64,000 nt of DNA, from contig NZ_JADYWL010000002.1 of the NCBI RefSeq assembly GCF_015864825.1, forward strand, positions 278,145-342,144, written 5' to 3'. Made by a program: the position numbers and the translations under genes. The stretch comes from Psychrobacter sp. NZS113. GTDB taxonomy: Bacteria; Pseudomonadota; Gammaproteobacteria; Pseudomonadales; Moraxellaceae. Position 1 is the stretch's first letter; every line of letters starts with the position of its first letter. The notes beneath the pieces are model-generated. The model saw only the letters and a list, made by a program, of their open reading frames with translations, was not told where the DNA came from and searched no databases. Shown one piece after another: positions 10,249 through 18,464 of the stretch.

Positions 10249-10290
10249 TGCCAGCCTATGTTTTGGTTTATGACCAATCATAGGCTGGCA
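10249..10290 (-). terminator. Long hairpin terminator for the bacterioferritin genes
   Basis: TGCCAGCCTATG (10249-10260) pairs perfectly with 10279-10290; an inner TTGGT/ACCAA stem extends it. On the minus strand it is followed by TTTTT, so it ends the bacterioferritin transcript about 40 bp after its stop. It also sits 40 bp after the MFS stop but lacks a T run in that direction. Confidence 0.8.
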
Positions 10291-10328
10291 AGCTTAGACA
10301 ATATGATCTATTTATCTATCACATCATC

Positions 10329-10811
10329 TTATGGCGCGTCATCATCACTCATTTGTGATTGGATGTATCGTTCTAGCCCAACAGTCTTAATCAAATCTTC
10401 TTGTGTGTCTAACCAGTCTTCATACTCTTCATTGCCATCTTTTAAGATGACCAATAACTGGCGAGATACGTAGTCAGATTTTGTTTCACATAACGTGATG
10501 GCGTCTGTGATAATTGCAAATTTTTGCTTTTCTAAACGCAAATTGCAGTCAATCATTTCCGGCACATCTTCAGCGATGAACATCTTGCCATAATCTTGCA
10601 AATTCGGTAAACCGCCTAGCAATAAAATCCGTGCAATCAAATCATCAGACCATTTCATCTCGGCAATAGACTGCTTATAAAAGCTTTCATTAAGGGCTTC
10701 TAATCCCCAATGACGTGCAATGCGAGCATGTAAAAAGTACTGATTAATAGCAATCAGCGACTGTCCAAGTACTTTATTTAAAGCACGAATGACCTCTTTA
10801 TCCCCTTTCAT
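10329..10811 (-). CDS. bfr: Bacterioferritin, heme-binding subunit with degenerate ferroxidase centre
   Basis: 160 residues, opening MKGDKEVI like classical Bfr. By gap-free comparison with E. coli Bfr the heme ligand Met52 is present (AEMKW), as are Glu51 and Glu94. However, other di-iron ligands are replaced: Glu18 by Ser, His54 by Trp, Glu127 by Asn and His130 by Tyr. This subunit should therefore bind heme at the dimer interface but not oxidise iron itself. It lies 77 bp downstream of a second Bfr gene with the opposite pattern, on the same strand, so a mixed 24-mer is likely. Comparable two-subunit bacterioferritins are known in Pseudomonas and Neisseria. Functional conclusions are inferred from residue positions. 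Confidence 0.93.
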   Translation of the reverse strand: MKGDKEVIRALNKVLGQSLIAINQYFLHARIARHWGLEALNESFYKQSIAEMKWSDDLIARILLLGGLPNLQDYGKMFIAEDVPEMIDCNLRLEKQKFAIITDAITLCETKSDYVSRQLLVILKDGNEEYEDWLDTQEDLIKTVGLERYIQSQMSDDDAP

Positions 10812-10888
10812 TATCTCTCTCCTTATTCATTTATTATTTAAGCTAAATATTATTCATCTAATTATCTAGGACACACCCTAGCATAATG

Positions 10889-11377
10889 TTAGATGAGATT
10901 AGGAGTGACTTCAGCCATTTGGCTTTGTAGATAATTTGGCAGACCAATCATATCAATTAGACGCAGTTGTTGCTCAAGCCAATGAGCATGGTCTTCTTCA
11001 GTGTCTTTTAATTGCTCAACCAACATCTCACGTGTGACATAGTCGTGTTCTGCTTCACAGATAGCAATGCCATCTTTTAAGTGCTGCTGTACTTGATACT
11101 CTAGGTTAAGGTCAAGCTGAAGCATTTCGGGAACGGTAGCACCGATGTTGATAGCATCAACCGTCATTTTAGGTGTGCCACTTAACATTAAGATACGGCG
11201 AATGATGGCTTGGGCATGCAATGTTTCATCAGCCATCTCATGATGGATACGGTCATACAACTTGCCATAATGCCACTCAGCATACATTTCTGAATGAATA
11301 AAATACTGATCACGAGCGGCAAGCTCACCACCTAACAAAAAATTCAAATAATCAATGACTTTTGGGCTACCTATCAT
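10889..11377 (-). CDS. bfr: Bacterioferritin, ferroxidase subunit lacking the heme methionine
   Basis: 162 residues. All six E. coli-type ferroxidase ligands are found: Glu18, Glu51, His54, the Glu of NLEY (one-residue offset from Glu94) and the Glu and His of EEDH. The heme-ligating Met52 is Thr here (DETLH). It is thus the catalytic partner of the downstream heme-type subunit and probably co-transcribed with it (77-bp gap, no terminator between). It stores iron in the cytoplasm; release would use the Bfd ferredoxin encoded just upstream. The start codon ATG at 11377 is preceded by GGGGAG 8-10 nt upstream. Confidence 0.94.
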   Translation of the reverse strand: MIGSPKVIDYLNFLLGGELAARDQYFIHSEMYAEWHYGKLYDRIHHEMADETLHAQAIIRRILMLSGTPKMTVDAINIGATVPEMLQLDLNLEYQVQQHLKDGIAICEAEHDYVTREMLVEQLKDTEEDHAHWLEQQLRLIDMIGLPNYLQSQMAEVTPNLI

Positions 11378-11759
11378 AACTTATACTCCCCTATTTATAC
11401 TTCACTGCTCACAGTGCATTCATAATTACCCATATAAGGATAGTGTTATTAGCAAACTGAGTAGTAGATATCAAAACCAACAAAATGCCTTACAGCGTCA
11501 GACATATATAGTAGCATACCGGCTCTGATATCGCTTGTAACGTTAGGAACTAAGAATAAGATGCTAATTGAGAATAATAATTAGCTAGCGTCCATTCTGA
11601 CTATCAAAGGCGGCTGAGGTCAATAAAATAGGTGTATTGGTGAAGTTATACGGACGCTTGCAACTTACTCTTTATATATAATGGTTAAAGAGTAAGTGAA
11701 GTATGTTGGACATTTTGTGTGAGGCTAAAGCTCATTGTTGTTTCAAAGATTGACGGTGC
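11378..11759. other. 382-bp intergenic region with a 12-bp inverted repeat
   Basis: Should carry the bacterioferritin promoter on its left side. ACTTACTCTTTA (11663-11674) and its exact complement (11686-11697) flank TATATAATGGT; there is no T run, so an operator or a weak bfd terminator are both possible. A second pair, GCTAATT/AATTAGC, lies at 11563-11585. No gene seen. Confidence 0.45.
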
Positions 11760-11951
11760 TTAAACGGCGTAAGCTAAGACATCAAGTTTAGCATGGTGCT
11801 CTTCTAGGTAATCATTGACCATAGGTTCGCAGCAACCACAGCAAGTCGCTACATCAAGCGTGTCTTTCAAACCATCAAGCGTATCAATGCCTGAGGCAAT
11901 AGCTGCCTTAATTTGCTTTTCTTTTACGTCATTGCAGATGCATACGTACAT
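11760..11951 (-). CDS. bfd: Bacterioferritin-associated ferredoxin
   Basis: 63 residues, a [2Fe-2S] ferredoxin that reduces ferric iron in bacterioferritin and releases it. The ligand cysteines match E. coli Bfd exactly in position: Cys4 and Cys6 (MYVCICND) and Cys38 and Cys41 within TCCGCC; Cys37 and Cys40 are extra. The start at 11951 has AGGAG 7 nt upstream; a longer frame to 11981 lacks one. Its promoter carries a Fur-box-like sequence, matching the known iron repression of bfd in other bacteria. It lies next to two bacterioferritin genes on the same strand. Confidence 0.95.
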   Translation of the reverse strand: MYVCICNDVKEKQIKAAIASGIDTLDGLKDTLDVATCCGCCEPMVNDYLEEHHAKLDVLAYAV

Positions 11952-12014
11952 GAACTGGCTCCTATGAATATTACTATTCAATAACTACTGACTGATCATT
12001 TTATTGCTTGACCT

Positions 12015-12043
12015 ATAATAACGATAACTATTATCATTTTCAA
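12015..12043 (-). promoter_or_regulatory. bfd promoter overlapped by a Fur-box-like site
   Basis: Minus strand: TTGAAA (12038-12043), a 17-bp spacer, then TATTAT (12015-12020). Between and across these lies GAAAATGATAATAGTTATC (12023-12041), 16 of 19 bases like the Fur consensus GATAATGATAATCATTATC. Fur bound there would block polymerase. Confidence 0.65.
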
Positions 12044-12170
12044 TAGTATTTGGCATATTTTAATCACAAAGATGTTTTTTTAAGGGTCGGCGTGACTTGG
12101 CAAGAATATTGCATATATTAATCTATGTAAGCGAATATAAATATTTATGTTATGATATAGATGAATGGTA

Positions 12171-12238
12171 GTAAATTTACGATAAACTGTAATTTAGTTT
12201 ACTTTTTAATCGATTTTTTAGATAACTACTGCTATATT
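12171..12238 (+). promoter_or_regulatory. Candidate operator and extended -10 promoter of the ArsR-type gene
   Basis: The palindrome GTAAATTTAC (12171-12180) and the inverted repeat TAAACT-N7-AGTTTA (12183-12201) lie upstream of TGCTATATT (12230-12238), which reads as an extended -10. ArsR-family proteins usually bind such dyads in their own promoters. The region is AT-rich, so chance palindromes are possible. Confidence 0.4.
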
Positions 12239-12275
12239 GACCATCTATCAACAATAACCCCATAGGGATTATTTT

Positions 12276-12599
12276 ATGTCTGATAATAATTTTACGATAA
12301 GACCGATTGAATTGTTTAAAGTTCTATCTGATCCAACGCGTTTAAAAATATTTCAAATTTTATTTAACAAAGAATCACGTTGTGTCGGAGAGCTAGTAGA
12401 AATATTAGATCAACCTCAACCAACAATATCGCGTCATTTAAATCATTTGAAAAAATTAGGTATTTTAAACTGTGTACGTGATGGTACCTGGATGTGGTAT
12501 GAAGTTGCCGATGATTTGCCAGAATGGTGCCAAGAGGTTCTAGAGATTACTTATAAGCAAATATCTACCAATGATATTGCTCTGCCAAAAGCAGGATAG
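12276..12599 (+). CDS. ArsR/SmtB-family transcriptional regulator
   Basis: 107 residues, winged helix: LFKVLSDPTRLKIFQIL (helix 1), SRCVGELVEILDQPQPTISRHLNHLKKLG (helix-turn-helix) and a C-terminal wing (VRDGTWMWYEV). The helix 3 region has CVGEL where ArsR has CVCDL, so only one cysteine of the arsenic site remains; the inducer may not be arsenite. AGGGA sits 8 nt before the ATG at 12276. It is monocistronic, between divergent bfd and a strong terminator, so the regulated target is not evident. Codon usage is AT-rich. Confidence 0.88.
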   Translation: MSDNNFTIRPIELFKVLSDPTRLKIFQILFNKESRCVGELVEILDQPQPTISRHLNHLKKLGILNCVRDGTWMWYEVADDLPEWCQEVLEITYKQISTNDIALPKAG

Positions 12600-12641
12600 A
12601 TATAAGTGATATCGAGAAAAACTAAGGTATCGACTAACGCA

Positions 12642-12670
12642 AAAAAGACCTATTTATCATAGGTCTTTTT
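12642..12670. terminator. Bidirectional terminator after the ArsR-type gene
   Basis: AAAAAGACCTAT (12642-12653) pairs exactly with 12659-12670 around a 5-nt loop, with T runs in both directions. It also serves the end of the cysA transcript about 90 bp further. Confidence 0.88.
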
Positions 12671-12761
12671 TATGTCTGCTAACAATATGACTATGAGAAT
12701 GTGGCGGTAATAATATAACTCTAGCAATATGACTTTAGTAACGTGGCTATGCCATATTCAA

Positions 12762-13484
12762 TTATGTTAGATCTAAAAATTCACTGATAAAGGCACTGGC
12801 TGGCTGGTGTATCAGCTCTTCTGATGTCCCTACCTGCTCTACTCGACCTTGATTCATGACTACAATTTCATCAGATACTGCGCGTGCTTCTTCTTGATCA
12901 TGCGTGACCATAATACTGGTAATACCCAGCTCATGATGGATATTTTTCAACCAAGTGCGTAGCTCTTTTCGCACCTTGGCATCCAGTGCGCCGAACGGCT
13001 CATCAAGTAATAATAATTTCGGCTTTACTGCAAGCGCTCGTGCGAGTGCAATGCGCTGACGCTGACCACCTGATAGTTGGTGTGGATAGGCATTGGCAAT
13101 TTGAGGTAACTGTACGAGGTCTAACAGCTCGGCCACACGCTTATTGATGTCAGCTTTGCTTGGTCGCTCATGCTTTGGCAACAACGTTAGACCAAACGCG
13201 ACATTGTCAGCGATGTTTTTGTGACGAAATAAGGCATAGTGCTGAAACATGAAGCCAATATGACGTTTTTGCACAGGCGTATTGGTCACATCCAGTTCAT
13301 CAAACAATATTTGCCCTGAGTCAGCATATTCAAGACCAGCGATGATACGCAATAGCGTCGTCTTACCACAGCCTGAAGGCCCTAGTAATGTCGTCAGCTT
13401 GCCGGTAGGTACCGTGATATTGATATTGTCTAATGCGGTAAAATTACCGAATTTTTTATTAACGCTGCGAATCTCGATGCTCAT
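12762..13484 (-). CDS. cysA: Sulfate/thiosulfate ABC transporter ATPase CysA (short form)
   Basis: 240 residues from the ATG at 13484 (GAGA 8 nt upstream). ATPase of the sulfate importer: Walker [11 protein letters not shown]-loop FMFQHYALF, signature [15 protein letters not shown], Walker [13 protein letters not shown] and switch His in MVTHDQEEA. The protein ends soon after the nucleotide-binding domain ([11 protein letters not shown]). E. coli CysA is about 365 residues and has a C-terminal regulatory domain that is absent here. Last gene of sbp-cysT-cysW-cysA order, separated from cysW by a 161-bp gap filled by an interspersed repeat. Confidence 0.93.
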   Translation of the reverse strand: MSIEIRSVNKKFGNFTALDNINITVPTGKLTTLLGPSGCGKTTLLRIIAGLEYADSGQILFDELDVTNTPVQKRHIGFMFQHYALFRHKNIADNVAFGLTLLPKHERPSKADINKRVAELLDLVQLPQIANAYPHQLSGGQRQRIALARALAVKPKLLLLDEPFGALDAKVRKELRTWLKNIHHELGITSIMVTHDQEEARAVSDEIVVMNQGRVEQVGTSEELIHQPASAFISEFLDLT

Positions 13485-13526
13485 AATAGTATCTCTTATT
13501 ATATCTTTTGTCGTGTGGTCCATACT

Positions 13527-13622
13527 CTATAAATTGGATACAGTGTCAGTCTCGCTTAGTCCACTATTTGTAGTACTGTCACTCGGCTTCTTCATACCTA
13601 AATTACATTGAACCAACTATAT
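13527..13622 (+). repeat. 96-bp interspersed repeat, copy A, between cysW and cysA
   Basis: Begins CTATAAATTGGATAC and ends TTGAACCAACTATAT. By eye about 85% identical to the reverse complement of 18465-18560. Its two ends are loosely inverted copies of each other. It fills most of the 161-bp gap inside the cys transport operon. Confidence 0.8.
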
Positions 13623-13645
13623 CGTGGCAGATGGTCTAGACGACA

Positions 13646-14590
13646 TTACTGCTTATTATTGCCTGCGTTATGCTTATCAGTGCTTATCTCATCAGTACTC
13701 AATGATAGCTCAGGTATATTGGCTAATCGCTCAGATTTAGCAAATTTACGCTCTTGTAGCTTCGTCATGACTTGCTGAATGAGTAGCGTCACAAGAGCCA
13801 ATGCAGCAAGTAAGCTAGATAAGGCAAAAGCGGCGGTAAAGTTATAATCGTTATAAGCAATCTCGACTAATAGCGGCATGGTATTGGTCTCACCGCGAAT
13901 GTGACCTGATACCACACTAACAGCACCAAACTCACCCATCGCCCGCGCATTGGTCAAAATCAAGCCATATAACAGTGCCCATTTTATATTTGGCAACGTC
14001 ACGTGCCAGAAAGTCTGCCAACCAGTCGCGCCCAACGTTAAGGCTGCTTGCTCTTCACTGTCGCCTTGAGTCTGCATCAGCGGTATTAGCTCACGTGCGA
14101 CAAAAGGAAAAGTGACAAATAACGTCGCCAAGACAATACCAGGAACCGCGTAAATCACTTGGAAGCCCATGCTCTCAAGCCAGCCACCAATGGTAGAGTT
14201 AAGCCCAAATAGCAATATGAACATCAAGCCTGCGACCACTGGCGACACTGAAAATGGCAAATCAAGTAACGTAGTGACCAACTGCTTCCCTTTAAATTGA
14301 TAGCGAGTGACCAACCATGCAATCGCGATGCCCATCACCATATTAATCGGCAAAACGATGGCAGCAGTAATTAGTGTCAGCTTAATGGCTTGTAGTGCTT
14401 CTGGATCGACCAGTGAAGCAACATATAACTGCCAGCCACCCTTGAAGGCTTCATAGAACACCGCTAGCAACGGTATCACTAGCATTACCACCATGAACAG
14501 CACAGCGATACCGATAAAGGTACGGCGTATCCATGGCGTATCTTTGGTTGCCGCGTTACTTTGGTAGTCGTAGCTATTGGATATTTGCAT
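13646..14590 (-). CDS. cysW: Sulfate ABC transporter permease CysW
   Basis: 314 residues, six membrane helices. The permease EAA loop is visible as EEQAALTLGATGWQTFWHVTLPNIKWALLYG, the coupling segment that contacts CysA, and the conserved GEFGAVSVVSGHI after it is typical of CysW. The C-terminus after residue 285 is hydrophilic. It starts one base after the cysT stop, so the two permease genes are translationally linked. It imports sulfate across the inner membrane with CysT, CysA and Sbp. Confidence 0.94.
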   Translation of the reverse strand: MQISNSYDYQSNAATKDTPWIRRTFIGIAVLFMVVMLVIPLLAVFYEAFKGGWQLYVASLVDPEALQAIKLTLITAAIVLPINMVMGIAIAWLVTRYQFKGKQLVTTLLDLPFSVSPVVAGLMFILLFGLNSTIGGWLESMGFQVIYAVPGIVLATLFVTFPFVARELIPLMQTQGDSEEQAALTLGATGWQTFWHVTLPNIKWALLYGLILTNARAMGEFGAVSVVSGHIRGETNTMPLLVEIAYNDYNFTAAFALSSLLAALALVTLLIQQVMTKLQERKFAKSERLANIPELSLSTDEISTDKHNAGNNKQ

Positions 14591-14591
14591 G

Positions 14592-15476
14592 TTAGCGAGC
14601 TCCTACACGGCGCGACAGCTTCCACTGCACAATATTAATGGTTAATAAAATCACAAATGAGATGAGTAGCATAAATAGTGCGACCGCAGAGGCGCCTTGA
14701 ATGTCAAACTGCTCAAGCTTACTGATAATAATCAGCGGTAAAATCTCAGACTGCATCGGGATATTGCCCGCGATAAAAATAACTGAGCCATACTCACCCG
14801 TCGCACGGGCGAACATCATACCCGCACCCATTAATAGTGCTGGTAGCAACTCTGGCAAGATTACTTTACGAAAGGTGGTTAACCGATTGGCACCCAATAC
14901 GGCTGCAGCCTCTTCAAACTCAACTGATAGCTCAGCGAGTACTGGCTGCACGGCACGGACGATAAAGGGGAAGCTGACCACGACCAGCGCCAACCAAATA
15001 CCTATCGGTGTAAAGGCCACCTGGATATCAAATTTGGCAAACCACTGCCCCATTAGACCGTTAGGCGCATACAGAGTGGCAAGCGAGATGCCAGTGACAG
15101 CCGTTGGTAAGGCAAATGGTAAATCAACCAAGGCATTGATCAAGGACTTGCCCCAAAACTCATAACGTACCAATACCCAAGCGACCAATGTACCAAACAC
15201 CATATTGGTGAGCATGGCCAAAAATGACATCCATAAGCTCAGCTTGATAGCAGCAGTCACTTGCGGCTGGCTAATGGTTTCCCAAAATCCCGTCCAGCCC
15301 ATCTGCGTTGTCGTATAGGCCATCATGGCAAACGGCAGCACCACCAATAGCGATAAGCTAAAAACAGTAATGCCCATGCTTAGACCAAACCCGGGCAGCA
15401 CATTGCGTTGACGCAAGCGTGTCAGCCAACCTTTCTTAGGAAGGGGTTTGCTGGTAGAAGATGTGGGTGCACTCAT
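14592..15476 (-). CDS. cysT: Sulfate ABC transporter permease CysT (CysU)
   Basis: 294 residues, six membrane helices after a basic cytoplasmic N-terminus (KPLPKKGWLTRLRQR). Family marks: LVDLPFALPTAVTGI, the EAA loop EEAAAVLGANRLTTFRKVILPELLPALL, and RATGEYGSVIFIAGNIP with the following EILPLII. It pairs with CysW to form the sulfate channel. Located 210 bp after sbp with a hairpin in the gap, and immediately followed by cysW. Confidence 0.94.
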   Translation of the reverse strand: MSAPTSSTSKPLPKKGWLTRLRQRNVLPGFGLSMGITVFSLSLLVVLPFAMMAYTTTQMGWTGFWETISQPQVTAAIKLSLWMSFLAMLTNMVFGTLVAWVLVRYEFWGKSLINALVDLPFALPTAVTGISLATLYAPNGLMGQWFAKFDIQVAFTPIGIWLALVVVSFPFIVRAVQPVLAELSVEFEEAAAVLGANRLTTFRKVILPELLPALLMGAGMMFARATGEYGSVIFIAGNIPMQSEILPLIIISKLEQFDIQGASAVALFMLLISFVILLTINIVQWKLSRRVGAR

Positions 15477-15555
15477 AGTGATATCCTGTTGCCCAACTGA
15501 TGGTACTTATCGTAAGACCATGTTATATCGAACTTATTATTAGTATGCTTACGGT

Positions 15556-15590
15556 ATAAAGGACATAGTGCGTACGACCATGTCCTTTAT
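15556..15590 (-). terminator. Intercistronic hairpin between sbp and cysT
   Basis: ATAAAGGACAT (15556-15566) pairs with 15580-15590; pairing continues inward to 15569/15577 with one G-U on the minus-strand RNA, leaving a 7-nt loop. The minus-strand exit UUUAUACC is only moderately U-rich, which suits a partial terminator or mRNA-end stabiliser giving more binding protein than permease. Confidence 0.6.
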
Positions 15591-15686
15591 GGAGTTTCTT
15601 ATGAATGACTACATCACCTGATTTACAGCAAAGCAATCACCTTTACTAAATGGCTAATCAGTGATCATTCTTATCTTATTCATTTT

Positions 15687-16772
15687 CTATTGCGGTGCAT
15701 TGATGGCCAGTTGGTCAAATACGCCACCATCGCTGAAGTAGGTACCCATGATGTCATCCCATGACCCAAAGGCATCATTCGGACGGAACGTTTCAACTGG
15801 TGGTAATTTATCACCGTTTTTATCAAGCACGCTTTGCACGCTAGGACGTAGATATAGATTAGCGGCTAACTGCTGTGCCGGCTCGCTCCATAAGTAGTCC
15901 AAATAAGCTTTTGCTGCGTCCGTTGTGCCTTTCTTATCCGTTACTGATTTGACAATCGCCACTGGGCTTTCTGATTTGATAGAGTATTTTGGATAAACGA
16001 TATCGACTTGACCAGCACCAAAATCAGCTGCTGCAAGGTTGGCTTCGTTTTCAAAAGTAACCAAAACGTCACCGATACCACGCTGAACGAATGTAGTCGT
16101 TGCAGCACGTCCGCCATTTTCATAAACTTTGACATTTTTTAGCATGTCTTTGACGTAGCCTTTAGCCTTGGTTTCATCCTGATTGAAAGCATGTAGACCA
16201 TAGCCATAAGCACCTAAGAATGCATAACGACCATTACCCGTGACTTTCGGGTTTGCCATCACAATCTCAAGACCGTCTTTGGTCAAATCTTCCCAATCAT
16301 TAATGCCTTTTGGATTGCCTTTACGTACCAAAAATACGATGGTGCTGGTAAAAGGCACAGCGTTGTCAGGGAACTTACTTTCCCAATCTGATTCAACCAA
16401 GCCTTTTTTCTCAAGCAGCTCAATATCAGACCCTTGATTCATGGTGGCAACATCTGCTTGTAAACCGTTAGCCACAGACAATGCCTGTTTGCTTGAGCCA
16501 CCATGTGACTGTTTGATTAGGATATTACTGTTTGGGTTTTCAGCTTTGTAATGCTCAACGAATAATGGGTTGTAGTCTTTATAAAAATCACGTGCCACAT
16601 CATAAGAGACATTTAGCAACTCGATATCTTGAGATTCTGCTGCTGCGCTACCACTTGCATCTGTCTGCTCGTTGTTGCTACAGCCGACCAGACCAAGTGT
16701 CAAAGCAACACTGGCAATACTGAAGGCGTTCAGTGTTTTACTTTTTTGTTGATAGCGCACAGCGTATGTCAT
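15687..16772 (-). CDS. sbp: Sulfate-binding lipoprotein, paralogue 1
   Basis: 361 residues from the ATG at 16772 (GAGG 5 nt upstream; upstream codons to 16877 look non-coding). The signal sequence ends in a lipobox LGLVGC, so the mature protein should be membrane-anchored, unlike the free periplasmic Sbp of E. coli. The body has the family signatures LLNVSYDVARDFYKDYN, KQSHGGSSKQA, GLQADVATMNQ, RYAFLGAYGYGL and RGIGDVLVTFENEA. It delivers sulfate or thiosulfate to CysTWA, whose genes follow. A paralogue (about 60% identity by eye) lies directly upstream. Confidence 0.93.
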   Translation of the reverse strand: MTYAVRYQQKSKTLNAFSIASVALTLGLVGCSNNEQTDASGSAAAESQDIELLNVSYDVARDFYKDYNPLFVEHYKAENPNSNILIKQSHGGSSKQALSVANGLQADVATMNQGSDIELLEKKGLVESDWESKFPDNAVPFTSTIVFLVRKGNPKGINDWEDLTKDGLEIVMANPKVTGNGRYAFLGAYGYGLHAFNQDETKAKGYVKDMLKNVKVYENGGRAATTTFVQRGIGDVLVTFENEANLAAADFGAGQVDIVYPKYSIKSESPVAIVKSVTDKKGTTDAAKAYLDYLWSEPAQQLAANLYLRPSVQSVLDKNGDKLPPVETFRPNDAFGSWDDIMGTYFSDGGVFDQLAINAPQ

Positions 16773-17025
16773 AAATCCCTCAAAGATATCTGTTAAGTAA
16801 TGCAAGTATGCTAACAGCGTCATCTTATTATGTTTAATGATGAATATGCGTATGTTATTGCCAAAACGGAATAACAAGAGCGTAACGTTAAACTTATCAA
16901 TCAGTTGACAAAATCCTACTAGAAGAGCCTCGTTGTTTATAGAGACTCAAAAGCGGATACGATTGACGGTATTTTTTATCTGACAGCTGGTAAATTAAGT
17001 ATGACTTTGTAGATTGCTTTATAGA

Positions 17026-18111
17026 CTACTTTTTCACACTTGCCAGCTGATCGAATCGTCCGCCATCGACAAAGAACGTATCCATAATCTGCGTCCAATC
17101 ACCAAAGACAGCCACTGGCTCGAAAGTTGCAATTTCAGGCAATGTATCTCTATGAGCAGCCAGCACTTCTGCATTACTAGGGCGCATGTACATCTCTGCC
17201 ATGAGCTGCTGAGCAGGCACATCCCACAGACCTTGTAAGTAAGCACTTGCGGCATCTGTCTTACCGCTCTTATCCGTAACAGCTGTGACGACCGCCACTG
17301 GATTAGCAATCACAATAGAGTAGCTTGGATAAACGATATCGACTTTTCCTTTAGCAAATTCCTTGGCAGCCAAATGTGCTTCATTTTCAGTGGTAATGAG
17401 CACATCACCTAGCCCGCGCTGGGTAAAGCTGGTCGTCGCCGCACGCGCACCATTGTCATAAGTGACCACGTTTGCGAGTAGCTTTTTGATAAAGTCATCC
17501 GTTTTGGTAGAAGTGTCTACACTTTCTTTGAATTGATGCAGACCGTAGCCATAAGCACCCAAAAAGGCATAGCGCGCTGTGCCACTGGTTTTTGGGTTTG
17601 GTATGACCACATCGATATCATTGCGTGCCAAGTCTGACCAGTCTTTGATATTCTTTGGGTTACCATTGCGTACCAATAGCACCATGGTACTGGTATAAGG
17701 CACTGCATTATTAGGGAATGCCTGCTTCCAATCAGTGGCTACTAGTCCTTTTTCTACCAGCAGATTCATATCGCTTTCTTGGTTTAAGGTTGCCACATCT
17801 GCTTGCAAACCATTGGCAATAGACAGCGCTTGCTTACTTGAGCCACCATGTGACTGATTGACCTTGACCTTACTACCTGGATGCTCTTTTTCATAACTTG
17901 CACTAAATAAGGTGTTGTAGTCTTTATAGAAATCACGTGATACATCATAGGAGACATTCAATAAGCTAATATCTTGCAAGTCTCCCGCTGTCGATGTGTC
18001 TTGCGATGTAGATTCATTAGAGTTACAACCTGCTATGAGCACCGTAACGGCCAGTACGCTACCCACTTTTAAGGTGATATTAGACAATTTTGATTGTATG
18101 GCTGATTGCAT
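17026..18111 (-). CDS. sbp: Sulfate-binding lipoprotein, paralogue 2
   Basis: 361 residues with signal peptide and lipobox VLIAGC. Same signatures as its neighbour: LLNVSYDVSRDFYKDYN, VNQSHGGSSKQA, GLQADVATLNQ, RYAFLGAYGYGL and RGLGDVLITTENEA. Tandem duplication with divergence spread along the whole length. 253 bp separate it from paralogue 1, room for a separate promoter. The two may differ in affinity (sulfate, thiosulfate, molybdate or tungstate); nothing in the sequence decides this. Confidence 0.92.
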   Translation of the reverse strand: MQSAIQSKLSNITLKVGSVLAVTVLIAGCNSNESTSQDTSTAGDLQDISLLNVSYDVSRDFYKDYNTLFSASYEKEHPGSKVKVNQSHGGSSKQALSIANGLQADVATLNQESDMNLLVEKGLVATDWKQAFPNNAVPYTSTMVLLVRNGNPKNIKDWSDLARNDIDVVIPNPKTSGTARYAFLGAYGYGLHQFKESVDTSTKTDDFIKKLLANVVTYDNGARAATTSFTQRGLGDVLITTENEAHLAAKEFAKGKVDIVYPSYSIVIANPVAVVTAVTDKSGKTDAASAYLQGLWDVPAQQLMAEMYMRPSNAEVLAAHRDTLPEIATFEPVAVFGDWTQIMDTFFVDGGRFDQLASVKK

Positions 18112-18377
18112 GATTTTCTTCTTAATAGATGGTTGGGCGTTGGCAAAATAGTGGGCACTTTATTATTAATATTGCAGCCCAACGTATTTCGAAAATCACC
18201 CTATGGATAATAAAAGATATGCTAGCAGCTTGTGTGCTGGACTCTTAGTGACGAATTCGCTTATCGAGTGGTGAACTTGGCATAAGCAATTTTTTTGACT
18301 ATCTTTAACTAACTGTTTTTACTTCTATTTATGAGATATTGTAATAGTGTGAGTTTCTGGATAAGCTTTCATAGAAA

Positions 18378-18408
18378 AAGGGACCAAGCGATAATCGCCT
18401 GATCCCTT
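18378..18408 (-). terminator. sat terminator
   Basis: AAGGGA...TCCCTT stem with inner GCGAT/ATCGC. Two apparent C-A mismatches on the plus strand become G-U pairs in the minus-strand RNA, which then has an almost unbroken stem followed by UUUUU. The pattern shows the functional direction is minus. Confidence 0.8.
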
Positions 18409-18464
18409 CCTTTAAATACAGCTTTTTGGATATCGTTAAATACCGTAGTCAGTCAGATGCTGTT

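Noticed and set aside
14701..15165. 154-codon plus-strand frame opposite cysT
   Set aside because: Shadow of a GC-rich reading frame; cysT on the minus strand has full family signatures.
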